Shown piece after piece: positions 24,212 through 32,168 of a stretch of DNA of 64,000 nt. The notes beneath the pieces are model-generated. The model did not search any database and had not been told where the DNA came from. It saw nothing but the letters and a program-made list of their open reading frames with translations. Position 1 is the stretch's first letter, and every line of letters begins with the position of its first letter. The translations under genes and the position numbers were made by a program. Where the stretch lies: positions 496,001-560,000 of the forward strand of contig NZ_AP025286.1 of NCBI RefSeq assembly GCF_036492245.1. Reading direction: 5' to 3'. The DNA comes from Treponema bryantii. Its GTDB lineage: Bacteria; Spirochaetota; Spirochaetia; Treponematales; Treponemataceae.

Positions 24212-24682
24212 ATGAAGTTTTTCTTAAAGAAAAACATTTTCTTTTATTTTCTGATTTTTGGATTTTCTCTTTTATATGCACAGGGGATTCCCTCTGGTGA
24301 TTCTGGCAGATTTCCTCCTCCGCCACAGTTTCCAAAAGATCCGGACAATATAATCAAGTATAGAGGAAACAGAACATATTCAGAAAGTCTTCCTTTGAAA
24401 ATCATTCAGACTAAATGTTCGAAAAAAGAAGGGAATCTGGTTTTCATTGAGATAATTTTTAATCAGAGTATAAATCCCCGTTCTATAAAACCTGATTCAA
24501 TTCTTATTAATAATACACCGCTTCCACCTTTTGTCAGATTTTTATTTAATAAAAAGGGAACTTCAGTAAAAATGCTGGTTCCTTTAACTATCAATTCATT
24601 CAAAATGCGAATTTGCAATATACGTTCTTTCAATAATACATTTATTGAGCCGGTAGAACTTTTAATTGAAGTAGAGAGGTAA
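24212..24682 (+). CDS. Secreted hypothetical protein linked to a two-component system
   Basis: 156 residues: signal peptide (IFFYFLIFGFSLLYAQG) and then a Pro-rich start (SGRFPPPPQFPKDPD) and a beta-rich body (NLVFIEIIFNQSINPRSIKP, VKMLVPLTINSFKMRICN). The INPRSIKPDSILINN pattern recalls Ig-like strand pairs of surface proteins, but I do not recognise the family. Only 2 nt separate its stop from the response-regulator gene, so the three genes are one operon; a periplasmic sensing partner for the kinase is a reasonable guess, not shown. Confidence 0.7.
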   Translation: MKFFLKKNIFFYFLIFGFSLLYAQGIPSGDSGRFPPPPQFPKDPDNIIKYRGNRTYSESLPLKIIQTKCSKKEGNLVFIEIIFNQSINPRSIKPDSILINNTPLPPFVRFLFNKKGTSVKMLVPLTINSFKMRICNIRSFNNTFIEPVELLIEVER

Positions 24683-24684
24683 AG

Positions 24685-25353
24685 ATGAAAATACTTATTG
24701 TAGAAGATGATGCTGGTATTTCGGATTTCATAATTCCAGAACTTGAACATGAGGGGTATACAACCTGTCTTGCAGTTACTGGACGTGAGGCTTTGTCTAA
24801 ATTTGAAGAAGAAAAACCGGATTTAATTCTGCTGGACATTATGCTTCCTGAATTAAATGGACTTGAAGTGCTGCGACGGATTCGTGCGGTTTCTACTGTA
24901 CCTGTAATTCTTGAAACTGCCCGCGGAGAAACTATTGATAAAATTAACGGTTTGAATCTTGGAGCTGATGATTATATTCCAAAGCCTTTTGAGATTGAAG
25001 AACTTCTTGCCCGTATAAATGCGTTGTTCCGTCGTGTAAATTATTCAAAGCCACAGGAAGTACTGTCATCAATCAAAAATCTTACTTTGAATGTTGACCG
25101 AATGAGTTTTTCAATTGATTCAAATGAAGTTCAGCTTTCTAAAACTGAATTTTTATTTCTTAAATTGCTTATTGAAAACCAGGGAAAAGTTTTTTCGCGA
25201 CAGCAGATTATTGATGAAATCTGGGGTGTTGGACACTTTATTGATGAGAACACGGTTGATGTTTATGTTGGATATCTGCGTTCGAAGATTTCTCAATATA
25301 CAAAGGATGAATATATAAGAACTGTGCGTGGTGCCGGTTATATGATGGGTTAA
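24685..25353 (+). CDS. OmpR-family response regulator
   Basis: 222 residues. Receiver domain 1-120 with the acidic pocket (LIVEDDAG), phospho-acceptor Asp51 (LILLDIMLPELNG), Thr in ILETARGE and Lys in DDYIPKPFEIEEL. C-terminal winged helix 130-220 (LSKTEFLFLKLLIENQGKVF, RTVRGAGYMM) of the OmpR/PhoB type. Phosphorylation by the adjacent kinase should dimerise it on direct-repeat DNA sites; targets are not visible. AGAGG precedes the ATG. The kinase gene starts 5 nt after the stop. Confidence 0.94.
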   Translation: MKILIVEDDAGISDFIIPELEHEGYTTCLAVTGREALSKFEEEKPDLILLDIMLPELNGLEVLRRIRAVSTVPVILETARGETIDKINGLNLGADDYIPKPFEIEELLARINALFRRVNYSKPQEVLSSIKNLTLNVDRMSFSIDSNEVQLSKTEFLFLKLLIENQGKVFSRQQIIDEIWGVGHFIDENTVDVYVGYLRSKISQYTKDEYIRTVRGAGYMMG

Positions 25354-25358
25354 GAAAA

Positions 25359-26717
25359 ATGAAGAAATCTTTTGCAGTACAGCTTTCTCTCCGCTTTATG
25401 TTTATTCTTACCTTTGCTGTTATTCTGCTTTCACTTTCTTTTTTGTATATTCTCCGCTCGTTTGTTCAGGCATCTCAGACTGCAGAAATGAAAAAAGCCT
25501 GCCTGGACTTGTATGAAAATGAATTCAATATGGACGCATTTCCGTATTATCTTTCCTTTATTGCATATGACATTGAATCAGAAGAAATTATAGCAACTAA
25601 TGATCCTTTTTTGCCTTTGCTTAAAGATACTGAAGGAAAAGCTGTACATCATTTTGAAAAAGATTTTTTTTATGATGGAGACCTTGATGTTCTTTATTAT
25701 GGAGAAACATACAGACTTGCAGGAAGAGATATTGTAATTGCGGTTTCTGAAAATATTGAAAATGATTCGTTTTCAAAGATTTTTCCGCAGCTTCCGTCTT
25801 CCCTTCTGCTGATGTCTCTGCCTGTTTTATTGCTTTCGTTTCTTTTTTCCCTTTTTCTGACTAAGCATACTATAAAACCTGTTGTAAAAATTACCCGTAC
25901 TGCCCGTTCAATGACGATTGATAATCTTGACGGGCAGCTTCCTCTTACCGGGCAGGGGGATGAAATAGATGAGCTTTCTGTTGCTTTTAATGATTTATTC
26001 TTGAGGATAAAAGCTGATTTTGACAGAGAGCGTCAGTTTTCAAGTGATGTTTCCCACGAACTAAATACTCCTCTTACTGTTATTTCCGGGCAGGCAAATC
26101 TTCTGCTTCGCTGGGGAAAAGAAAATCCTGAACAGCTGGAAAAATCTTTGAATGCAATCAAAGATGAAGCAAAATCAATGCATGTAATTATTGAAAATCT
26201 GCTGCAGATTTCGCGGATTGAAAGCAGACGGATTAAGCCGCAGCTTTGTGAAGTTGATATTTGTGAATTGTTCCAGCGTGTAAAAGGAGAATTTGCTTCT
26301 GTATATCCTGAGGCAAGTTTTGAGATATTCTCTGATTCGGAAGGGGATGTGCTTTTTGAAACAGATCCGGAAATGCTGCATCAGATTCTTACAGTATTTG
26401 TTTCGAACAGTATGAAATTTGCGGGGGATAAATGTAATGTCCGCCTCGGCTTTGAAAGGACCGCAGACGGACAGATTATCATCACGGAAAGTGATGATGG
26501 TCCTGGAATTTCAGAAGAAGCACTTCCTCATGTTTTTGAACGCTTTTATCGTGCCGATGAGGCTCATACAAGAAGTGCCGGTGGTTCTGGTTTAGGCCTT
26601 GCAATTGCGAAAACGCTCGCAGAAGCTCTGGGGGCCGGTATTTCGGCTGGAACCGCAGAGCCTCATGGAGCGCTTTTCACATTGACCCTGAAACAGGTTC
26701 AGGGTGATAGTGATTAA
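25359..26717 (+). CDS. Sensor histidine kinase
   Basis: 452 residues. Two membrane segments (about 10-30 and 148-168) enclose a 115-residue periplasmic sensor; HAMP follows (about 170-220, TKHTIKPVVKITRTARSMTI). HisKA carries the phospho-histidine His233 in SSDVSHELNTPLTVISGQ; HATPase motifs are NSMKFAG, ITESDDGPGISEEALPHVF and GSGLGLAIAKTLAEALG. It pairs with the response regulator just upstream. The last residues (LTLKQVQGDSD) are coded by a CCCTGAA-ACAGG-TTCAGGG palindrome identical in its ends to a repeat element at 30.6 kb, so the C-terminus was probably altered by a repeat insertion. Confidence 0.93.
   Translation: MKKSFAVQLSLRFMFILTFAVILLSLSFLYILRSFVQASQTAEMKKACLDLYENEFNMDAFPYYLSFIAYDIESEEIIATNDPFLPLLKDTEGKAVHHFEKDFFYDGDLDVLYYGETYRLAGRDIVIAVSENIENDSFSKIFPQLPSSLLLMSLPVLLLSFLFSLFLTKHTIKPVVKITRTARSMTIDNLDGQLPLTGQGDEIDELSVAFNDLFLRIKADFDRERQFSSDVSHELNTPLTVISGQANLLLRWGKENPEQLEKSLNAIKDEAKSMHVIIENLLQISRIESRRIKPQLCEVDICELFQRVKGEFASVYPEASFEIFSDSEGDVLFETDPEMLHQILTVFVSNSMKFAGDKCNVRLGFERTADGQIIITESDDGPGISEEALPHVFERFYRADEAHTRSAGGSGLGLAIAKTLAEALGAGISAGTAEPHGALFTLTLKQVQGDSD
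26685..26705. repeat. Minimal CCCTGAA/TTCAGGG palindrome at the kinase 3' end
   Basis: ACCCTGAA (26685-26692) and TTCAGGGT (26698-26705) are perfect inverted repeats separated by five bases. The same ends bound the 99-bp element at 30578-30676. Here they encode the last residues of the histidine kinase. Confidence 0.6.
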
Positions 26718-28582
26718 TTATACTTTCCTGCCTGTGCATTCCACATTTCGGCGTATTTGCCGTTTTTAGAAAGGAGCTCTGTGTGTGTGCCCTCTTCTAT
26801 AATGCGGCCGCGTTCAAGCATGATGATGCGGTCTGCGTCGCGGGTTGTAGAAAGACGATGCGAAATATAGAACACGGTTTTTCCTTTTGCCGCGGTTTCC
26901 ATTGCCTTATTCAGTTCGTACTCGGCGATAGGGTCGAGGGCACTGGATGGCTCGTCCATAATTAAGATGTCGGCGTTCTTGTAGAAGGCGCGGGAAATAG
27001 CCACCTTCTGACTTTCACCACCAGAAAAATCAACACCCTTTTTATCAAATTCTGTTGTTACCTGAGTAAAGAGACGGTCTGGCAGATGATTGAGTTTGTG
27101 TTCAAAACCTGCAGATGTTAAGGCTTGAGTAATAACAGGAGATTTTTCTTCAATCTCTTCTTTTGTCATATTATCCATAACAACGTTTTCTGCAAGGTTT
27201 GCACCGAACATCTGATAATCCTGGAAAACAACACCAATTCGTTTGTGATATTCGCGCGGACAAAGAGTTGCGACATTTTTGTCGTGATAAGTGATTGTAC
27301 CGCTTGTCGGATCATAAAGACGCATCAGCAGTTTGATGAGTGTTGTTTTTCCAGCTCCGTTATAACCTACGATGGCAATATGCTCGCCTGGTTTTACGGT
27401 GAGGGAAATATCATCAAGAACAGTACGGCCTGTTTCTGAGTACTTGAAGGTAACATGGCTCAAAGAAAGTTCTCCGGCTCCTTCCGGAACAGCGTTACCA
27501 ACATCATCCTTAAGGCGAGGTTCGTAAGCCAGGAATGAACGAATTTTATCTATGAACATACTGTTTTCGTGTGCTTTAGGACCGAGATCCGCAAATTTTC
27601 CCATACTACCACGCAAACTTCCGGTGCGGTTGAAAAGGATTACAGCATCACTGTAATTTACAGTATGAAGAACAGCTGCCTTATAAACAAGGTAGGTAAT
27701 GTAGAGACCATCAATCAAAAAGTCTCCAACTCCATAATCCTTTAAGAACTGGAACCAGATTCGTTTGCCGGCAACCTTTTTGTGCTCTTTAATTATTTCA
27801 TCATCTGCTTCGGCAAATTCCTGTTCGAGCTGTTTTCCTGCATTCGGATGAAGACGGAGTTCTTTTGCAAAATCCTTAAGATAGAAAACACGGCTTACAT
27901 AATCGCGTTTACGAATATGAGGATTTACGGCAACACGGTTTTCGTAGTTTACCTTATTCAAACTCTTTGAAACAAAGAAGCGCAGAATAAATGAAGCAAA
28001 AACAAAAACTACACCAATAGGATCGAGTACAAGGAAGAAGATTCCTGTTGTAAATAGTGTTGTAAGTGCCTGAACTGTCATATTCAAAAGATCAAGGAAG
28101 CGATCTATTGCATTTTCTGATTCCGAAACGCTTAGAACAAAGTCGTTGTAGTAGGCCGGATCATCGTAACAGTAGAGGTCAATCTCAGAAGCCTTCTTGA
28201 ACATCTGCTCTTTAAGGGCGCGGTAGAGGCGCGGCCTGCACTTAAACTTCCAGCTGTAGCAGTAAAAGCCGTCCGGAATAATCTGAATCATATTGATGAG
28301 AAGGATAATTCCAATGTACAAAAGTGCCTTTGTAAACGGCTCATGGAATTCTGCACAGCGCAGAACGTAACGGATGCCAAGCACATGTTCAAGGAAAATC
28401 ATTCCCTGATAGCGGAAAGCGTCGTAAAGGTGATAAATCATAAAGCCCGGACAGGTCTTAAAACAGAGCTTCCATAGGAAGACCTGGTTTTTCCAGACAG
28501 AACTTCGGGACTTATTTTTTTGAACGTTTTCTGACTCTTTAAACTCTGGTCCGTATATATGTGGTCTTAATTTCTTACTCAT
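26714..28582 (-). CDS. ABC exporter half-transporter, second subunit
   Basis: 622 residues: a six-helix membrane domain (about 30-340) fused to an ATPase. Walker A IVGYNGAGKTTLIKLLMRLY, signature VDFSGGESQKVAISRAF, Walker B DILIMDEPSSALDP, switch His in VFYISHRLSTTRDAD. It overlaps the other half-transporter by 4 nt (ATGA), so the pair should form a heterodimer that exports an unknown substrate (lipid, peptide or drug). No accessory peptidase domain and no precursor peptide gene are visible. Its 3' end overlaps that of the histidine kinase by 4 bp tail to tail. Confidence 0.92.
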   Translation of the reverse strand: MSKKLRPHIYGPEFKESENVQKNKSRSSVWKNQVFLWKLCFKTCPGFMIYHLYDAFRYQGMIFLEHVLGIRYVLRCAEFHEPFTKALLYIGIILLINMIQIIPDGFYCYSWKFKCRPRLYRALKEQMFKKASEIDLYCYDDPAYYNDFVLSVSESENAIDRFLDLLNMTVQALTTLFTTGIFFLVLDPIGVVFVFASFILRFFVSKSLNKVNYENRVAVNPHIRKRDYVSRVFYLKDFAKELRLHPNAGKQLEQEFAEADDEIIKEHKKVAGKRIWFQFLKDYGVGDFLIDGLYITYLVYKAAVLHTVNYSDAVILFNRTGSLRGSMGKFADLGPKAHENSMFIDKIRSFLAYEPRLKDDVGNAVPEGAGELSLSHVTFKYSETGRTVLDDISLTVKPGEHIAIVGYNGAGKTTLIKLLMRLYDPTSGTITYHDKNVATLCPREYHKRIGVVFQDYQMFGANLAENVVMDNMTKEEIEEKSPVITQALTSAGFEHKLNHLPDRLFTQVTTEFDKKGVDFSGGESQKVAISRAFYKNADILIMDEPSSALDPIAEYELNKAMETAAKGKTVFYISHRLSTTRDADRIIMLERGRIIEEGTHTELLSKNGKYAEMWNAQAGKYN

Positions 28583-30417
28583 GCCCAGATACCCTCCGTT
28601 TGTTTAGTTTTGTCGGCAAGATAGTTTTCGGCCTGTTTCTGATACATATCTGCATAAAGGCCCTGCTTGTCCATAAGTTCGCGGTGAGTTCCTTCTTCAA
28701 GAACCTGACCGTTTTCCAGAAGGAATACATGGTCTGCATTCTGAACCGAAGAAAGCCGGTGAGAAATAAACAGAAGCATGTTTTCCTTGCAGGCTTTTAA
28801 GATATTGTCGAAAAGCTTATATTCTGCAATCGGGTCAAGCGCGCTTGAAGGTTCATCAAAAACCTTAATAGGACAGCGTCTTGCAAAGGCACGTGAAACA
28901 ACGATTTTCTGGAATTCACCACCAGAAAGAACTGCACCTTCATCATCAAACTCACGGGTGAGGGTAGTATTGATTCCCTTAGGAAGACTCATAACTTTTT
29001 CATAAACACCTGAAAGCTGAAGTGACTCGTTTACGATTTTTCCACGTTCTTCTGCGGCAATGTCTTCACCGAGTGTTACATTGTCTGCAACACTCATAGA
29101 GAACATTCTGTTGTCCTGGAAGGCTGTCGCAAAAAGAGCGCGGTATTTTTGAAGATTGAATTCCTTTATGTTACGGCCGTTCAAAAGGATTTCGCCTTCT
29201 GTTGGATCATAAAAACGGAGAAGTAATTTTATGATTGTAGATTTACCGGCTCCGTTATGGCCTACAAGTGCATAGGTTTTTGTTCCTTCAAACTTCATGT
29301 TGAGATTTTTAAGAACCGGAATATCCTTATATCCAAAACCAACATTTCTGAATTCAATTGATTCTATTTTAGTTCCAGGATCTGCTCCATCATAATCTTC
29401 CGGGATCTTTTCTTCGTATTCCAGAAATGATTTGAGGTAATCAACAAAAAGTCCGTTTTTAAGACTGGCTGTTACTGAATCTGTAAAGCCAATCAGAATC
29501 CAGGTTGTTGAAACCATCATGCTTGTAATTACGGCGAGCTGTGCAAGAGACATTGTTTCCTTTACCAGAGTTTTGTAGGCTCCATAAATCAAAAGACCTT
29601 CAAAAATAAAAGAGAAGGTAAACATAACCCAGAACCAGTGAAAGCATACAGATTTGTTGATGTATTTTTTACAAACATCTGCAACTCCTGTAATGGCTTC
29701 TGTATACTGACGCTTAAGAAGATTGAAGATTTTTGTAAGGCGGATTTCCTTTGCATAATCTTTAAGATACATAACACGGTTGATGTAATCTATGCGGCGG
29801 TTATGAGGAGCCATGTCTGTCTGTCTCTTATATTCAAGGTGGTTTATCAGGCGGCGGAAGTAGAAGTTACCGATTATTGGAAAGAGGATAAAAGCAACTG
29901 AAAGCTTATCTACCTGGAACATAAAAATAAAGGCAAAAATACTGGCAAAGAAACCGAACAGAACTCCGAACAGCTGATCTACAGTGTCGTAAAGCCGGGT
30001 GTCTGCGTTTTTCATTGCAAGCGTATATTTGTCATAGAACTCTGAGTTCTCAAAACATTCAAGTTCAACATTACGTGATTTCTTAAACAGTTTCTGATAA
30101 AGCTGCTTATTCAATGAAGTGTTTGCTAATGGTGCAACATATCCCTGGATAAAACTGTTGTAGAGAGCCATCGTTGCAAAAACAGCAACTGTGATTCCAA
30201 TGAAAATCATAATTGATTTAAAGGTCTCACCAGACTGGAGTGCATTGATAACGTATCTCATAAAGAATGCACTGTAAAACAGCCAGCCGAAATAAGACAG
30301 AAGTCTTGCAATCGCCATGTGAATTACAGGCCCGGGACACATTTGCCAGACGAGGCGCAGTGCATAAAAATTATTCCGCACTGCGTTGATTCTTGATTTA
30401 GACTTTTTTTCTTTCAT
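28579..30417 (-). CDS. ABC exporter half-transporter, first subunit
   Basis: 612 residues with the same layout as its partner: transmembrane part about 25-330, then Walker A LVGHNGAGKSTIIKLLLRFY, signature VLSGGEFQKIVVSRAF, Walker B CPIKVFDEPSSALDPIAEY, and LLFISHRLSSVQNADHVFLL. Walker B has Phe-Asp-Glu with the catalytic Glu kept in both subunits, so both ATP sites could be active. It is the first gene of the two-gene operon. The shared NFYALRLVWQMCPGPVIHM / KLCFKTCPGFMIYHLYD N-termini show the two arose by duplication. Confidence 0.92.
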   Translation of the reverse strand: MKEKKSKSRINAVRNNFYALRLVWQMCPGPVIHMAIARLLSYFGWLFYSAFFMRYVINALQSGETFKSIMIFIGITVAVFATMALYNSFIQGYVAPLANTSLNKQLYQKLFKKSRNVELECFENSEFYDKYTLAMKNADTRLYDTVDQLFGVLFGFFASIFAFIFMFQVDKLSVAFILFPIIGNFYFRRLINHLEYKRQTDMAPHNRRIDYINRVMYLKDYAKEIRLTKIFNLLKRQYTEAITGVADVCKKYINKSVCFHWFWVMFTFSFIFEGLLIYGAYKTLVKETMSLAQLAVITSMMVSTTWILIGFTDSVTASLKNGLFVDYLKSFLEYEEKIPEDYDGADPGTKIESIEFRNVGFGYKDIPVLKNLNMKFEGTKTYALVGHNGAGKSTIIKLLLRFYDPTEGEILLNGRNIKEFNLQKYRALFATAFQDNRMFSMSVADNVTLGEDIAAEERGKIVNESLQLSGVYEKVMSLPKGINTTLTREFDDEGAVLSGGEFQKIVVSRAFARRCPIKVFDEPSSALDPIAEYKLFDNILKACKENMLLFISHRLSSVQNADHVFLLENGQVLEEGTHRELMDKQGLYADMYQKQAENYLADKTKQTEGIWA

Positions 30418-30577
30418 AGTTTTCTCCCAAAAAGAATGTTGTAATTGTACAGTATGTTTATGGTGTTTTCTATAAAGACGTTCTTGAATTGTATGAATTC
30501 GTTCACGAAATGTAATTGAAAATACGTAAAAGAACCGTTGAAATATCCTCGTTTCTGATTTATATTATTTATTATGC

Positions 30578-30676
30578 CCCTGAAACATAGGGAGCGGCAC
30601 TGCGTAGCAGGGCAAAAATAGTCCACTGGACTATTTTTAGCGAGTCTCCGAGCAGCTGTGCTGCGAAGGTTCAGGG
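30578..30676. mobile_element. 99-bp MITE-like palindromic element
   Basis: The ends CCCTGAA (30578-30584) and TTCAGGG (30670-30676) are perfect inverted repeats. The centre is a 25-bp near-perfect palindrome: AAAAATAGTCCA (30614-30625), one base, TGGACTATTTTT (30627-30638). GC-rich CAGC/GCTG arms lie between. No coding capacity. The same ends without the interior occur at the 3' end of the histidine kinase gene. The 275 bases between the ABC exporter and the small membrane protein hold little else. Confidence 0.6.
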
Positions 30677-30692
30677 TGACTGTGGGGATAAT

Positions 30693-30869
30693 ATGCCAGA
30701 GAACAGAAAAATCAAAATTAAAGACGAAACCGACAAGACTCTTTATGAGGTAAAACTTGATGCCTCAACTGAAAACAAAAAAATGAATCCAGTTCTAAAA
30801 GGCTTCCTGCTTCTTCTCGCTATTCCTGCCGGCTTCGCTATTGGATATCTGTTATTTAAGTATCTCTAA
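30693..30869 (+). CDS. Small membrane protein (58 aa)
   Basis: 58 residues: MPENRKIKIKDETDKTLYEV, a Lys-rich soluble start, then one hydrophobic segment (FLLLLAIPAGFAIGYLLF) near the C-terminus and a final KYL. GGGGATA lies just before the ATG. The composition and single helix look like a real tail-anchored small membrane protein. Its last 4 bases overlap the stop of the acyltransferase gene on the other strand. It begins 16 bp after the palindromic element, so its promoter may be supplied by or disrupted by the repeat. I do not recognise a family. Confidence 0.55.
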   Translation: MPENRKIKIKDETDKTLYEVKLDASTENKKMNPVLKGFLLLLAIPAGFAIGYLLFKYL

Positions 30870-32116
30870 ATCTTCTTTTGAATTAGTCCACACAAAAGTT
30901 TATAAAGCATTCCCAAAAGAATTGTTCCAGCAAATACGGCTGCAAAGTAGATTGCAAGATTATAGTGGCCGGTTTTGTAAACTGGAACTCCTCCATACTT
31001 ATAGAGCAGGAATCTGAAGGCTGTTAAAGGAATCAGATTCATCATATAAGTTTCAAGCGAATACTTTCCAAAGAATCGGCTTATTGGATTTGATACCTTG
31101 TATTTAAGCATGATTGTATAAAGCATAACAGGGAACACCATGCTGTAAGGGATTACAAAGAAATAAGTGATTATTTTGTTTCCGATATCGGGACCATTTC
31201 CACTGTATTCAGACCACCAGCCGAACTTCATCTGGCCGAAACCGGAAAGAACAAATGTTGCAAAAGTAATTACGAGTACAAGTGCTAATTTGCCCCAGTA
31301 GAACTTTTTGAACCATGCGCGGATATTTTCTTCATAGCGGGCAAAAAGCATACCTATTAAAAGAGCAGGGCAGGAATTGATCCACCATTCGCCGGAAATC
31401 CACCAGACCTGCTGCTGTGCCCACCATTTTTTATACAATGGACTTGATGGTGAAAGCCACCAGTTTTTAGGACCTGCCCACCAGGCGAAATGTCCGCTGA
31501 TACAGAATATCATTCCCAAAAGCAGAATTACTGCTGCCATAAGAATATAACAAACTTTACGGTTTTTAATATGCTTAAAGAACAGATAGAAGACTGTATA
31601 AAGTATTGCTGCAATGATAGGGTACCATGCGTATGGATTCATCATTGAAACACCAATGATATTTGTAATCCACTGTACTGGAGCAAAACGTTCACCGCTG
31701 GCTGCACGAAGAATTCCGTAGATCAAAATGCTGACGTAATATGGTATTACGAGTGCTTTTAAGACTCGTTTCTTCATAAAGCCGTTCAGATAATCAGGTT
31801 TTGTTTCAAGACTTTTGATAAGACCATAACCTGAACAGAAAAAGAAGATTGCAACAAAGAGGAACCCGGCATTTACGAATATGCTGAGTTCTCCAGCTTT
31901 TCCATAGCCTCCAGCCTGCTGGAATCCATTTTCCTGTGAAATGTGATGGAGAATTACTCCAATGGCAGCAAAGCCGCGCAAGGATTTCATGGAATCCAGA
32001 GAAGATGAATCTTCATGAAATTGTTCTTTTTTGAAACCGGCGAATTTTCCGCCCCAGATAAACAGCGCAACTATCAGCGCGTATACAGTGTAAGTCAGGT
32101 ACATTTTTAGCCTCAC
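30866..32116 (-). CDS. Acyltransferase family 3 membrane protein
   Basis: 416 residues with about ten membrane helices. The family signature is near the N-terminus: SMKSLRGFAAIGVILHHISQ (R-G-x-A with the catalytic-type His), then FFFCSGYGLIKSL. Members O-acetylate or otherwise acylate exported sugars, peptidoglycan or lipids. The WW-rich stretch (WAGPKNWWLSP, KWWAQQQVWWISGEWW) in the loop around 225-255 is unusual and probably membrane-surface or sugar-facing. The arabinofuranosidase gene lies 52 bp upstream on the same strand, so co-transcription is possible. Confidence 0.87.
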   Translation of the reverse strand: MRLKMYLTYTVYALIVALFIWGGKFAGFKKEQFHEDSSSLDSMKSLRGFAAIGVILHHISQENGFQQAGGYGKAGELSIFVNAGFLFVAIFFFCSGYGLIKSLETKPDYLNGFMKKRVLKALVIPYYVSILIYGILRAASGERFAPVQWITNIIGVSMMNPYAWYPIIAAILYTVFYLFFKHIKNRKVCYILMAAVILLLGMIFCISGHFAWWAGPKNWWLSPSSPLYKKWWAQQQVWWISGEWWINSCPALLIGMLFARYEENIRAWFKKFYWGKLALVLVITFATFVLSGFGQMKFGWWSEYSGNGPDIGNKIITYFFVIPYSMVFPVMLYTIMLKYKVSNPISRFFGKYSLETYMMNLIPLTAFRFLLYKYGGVPVYKTGHYNLAIYFAAVFAGTILLGMLYKLLCGLIQKKI

Positions 32117-32168
32117 AATTTTTAATATATGTAAAAATTATAAGGCATAAAATGCTGTTACGAAAGTT

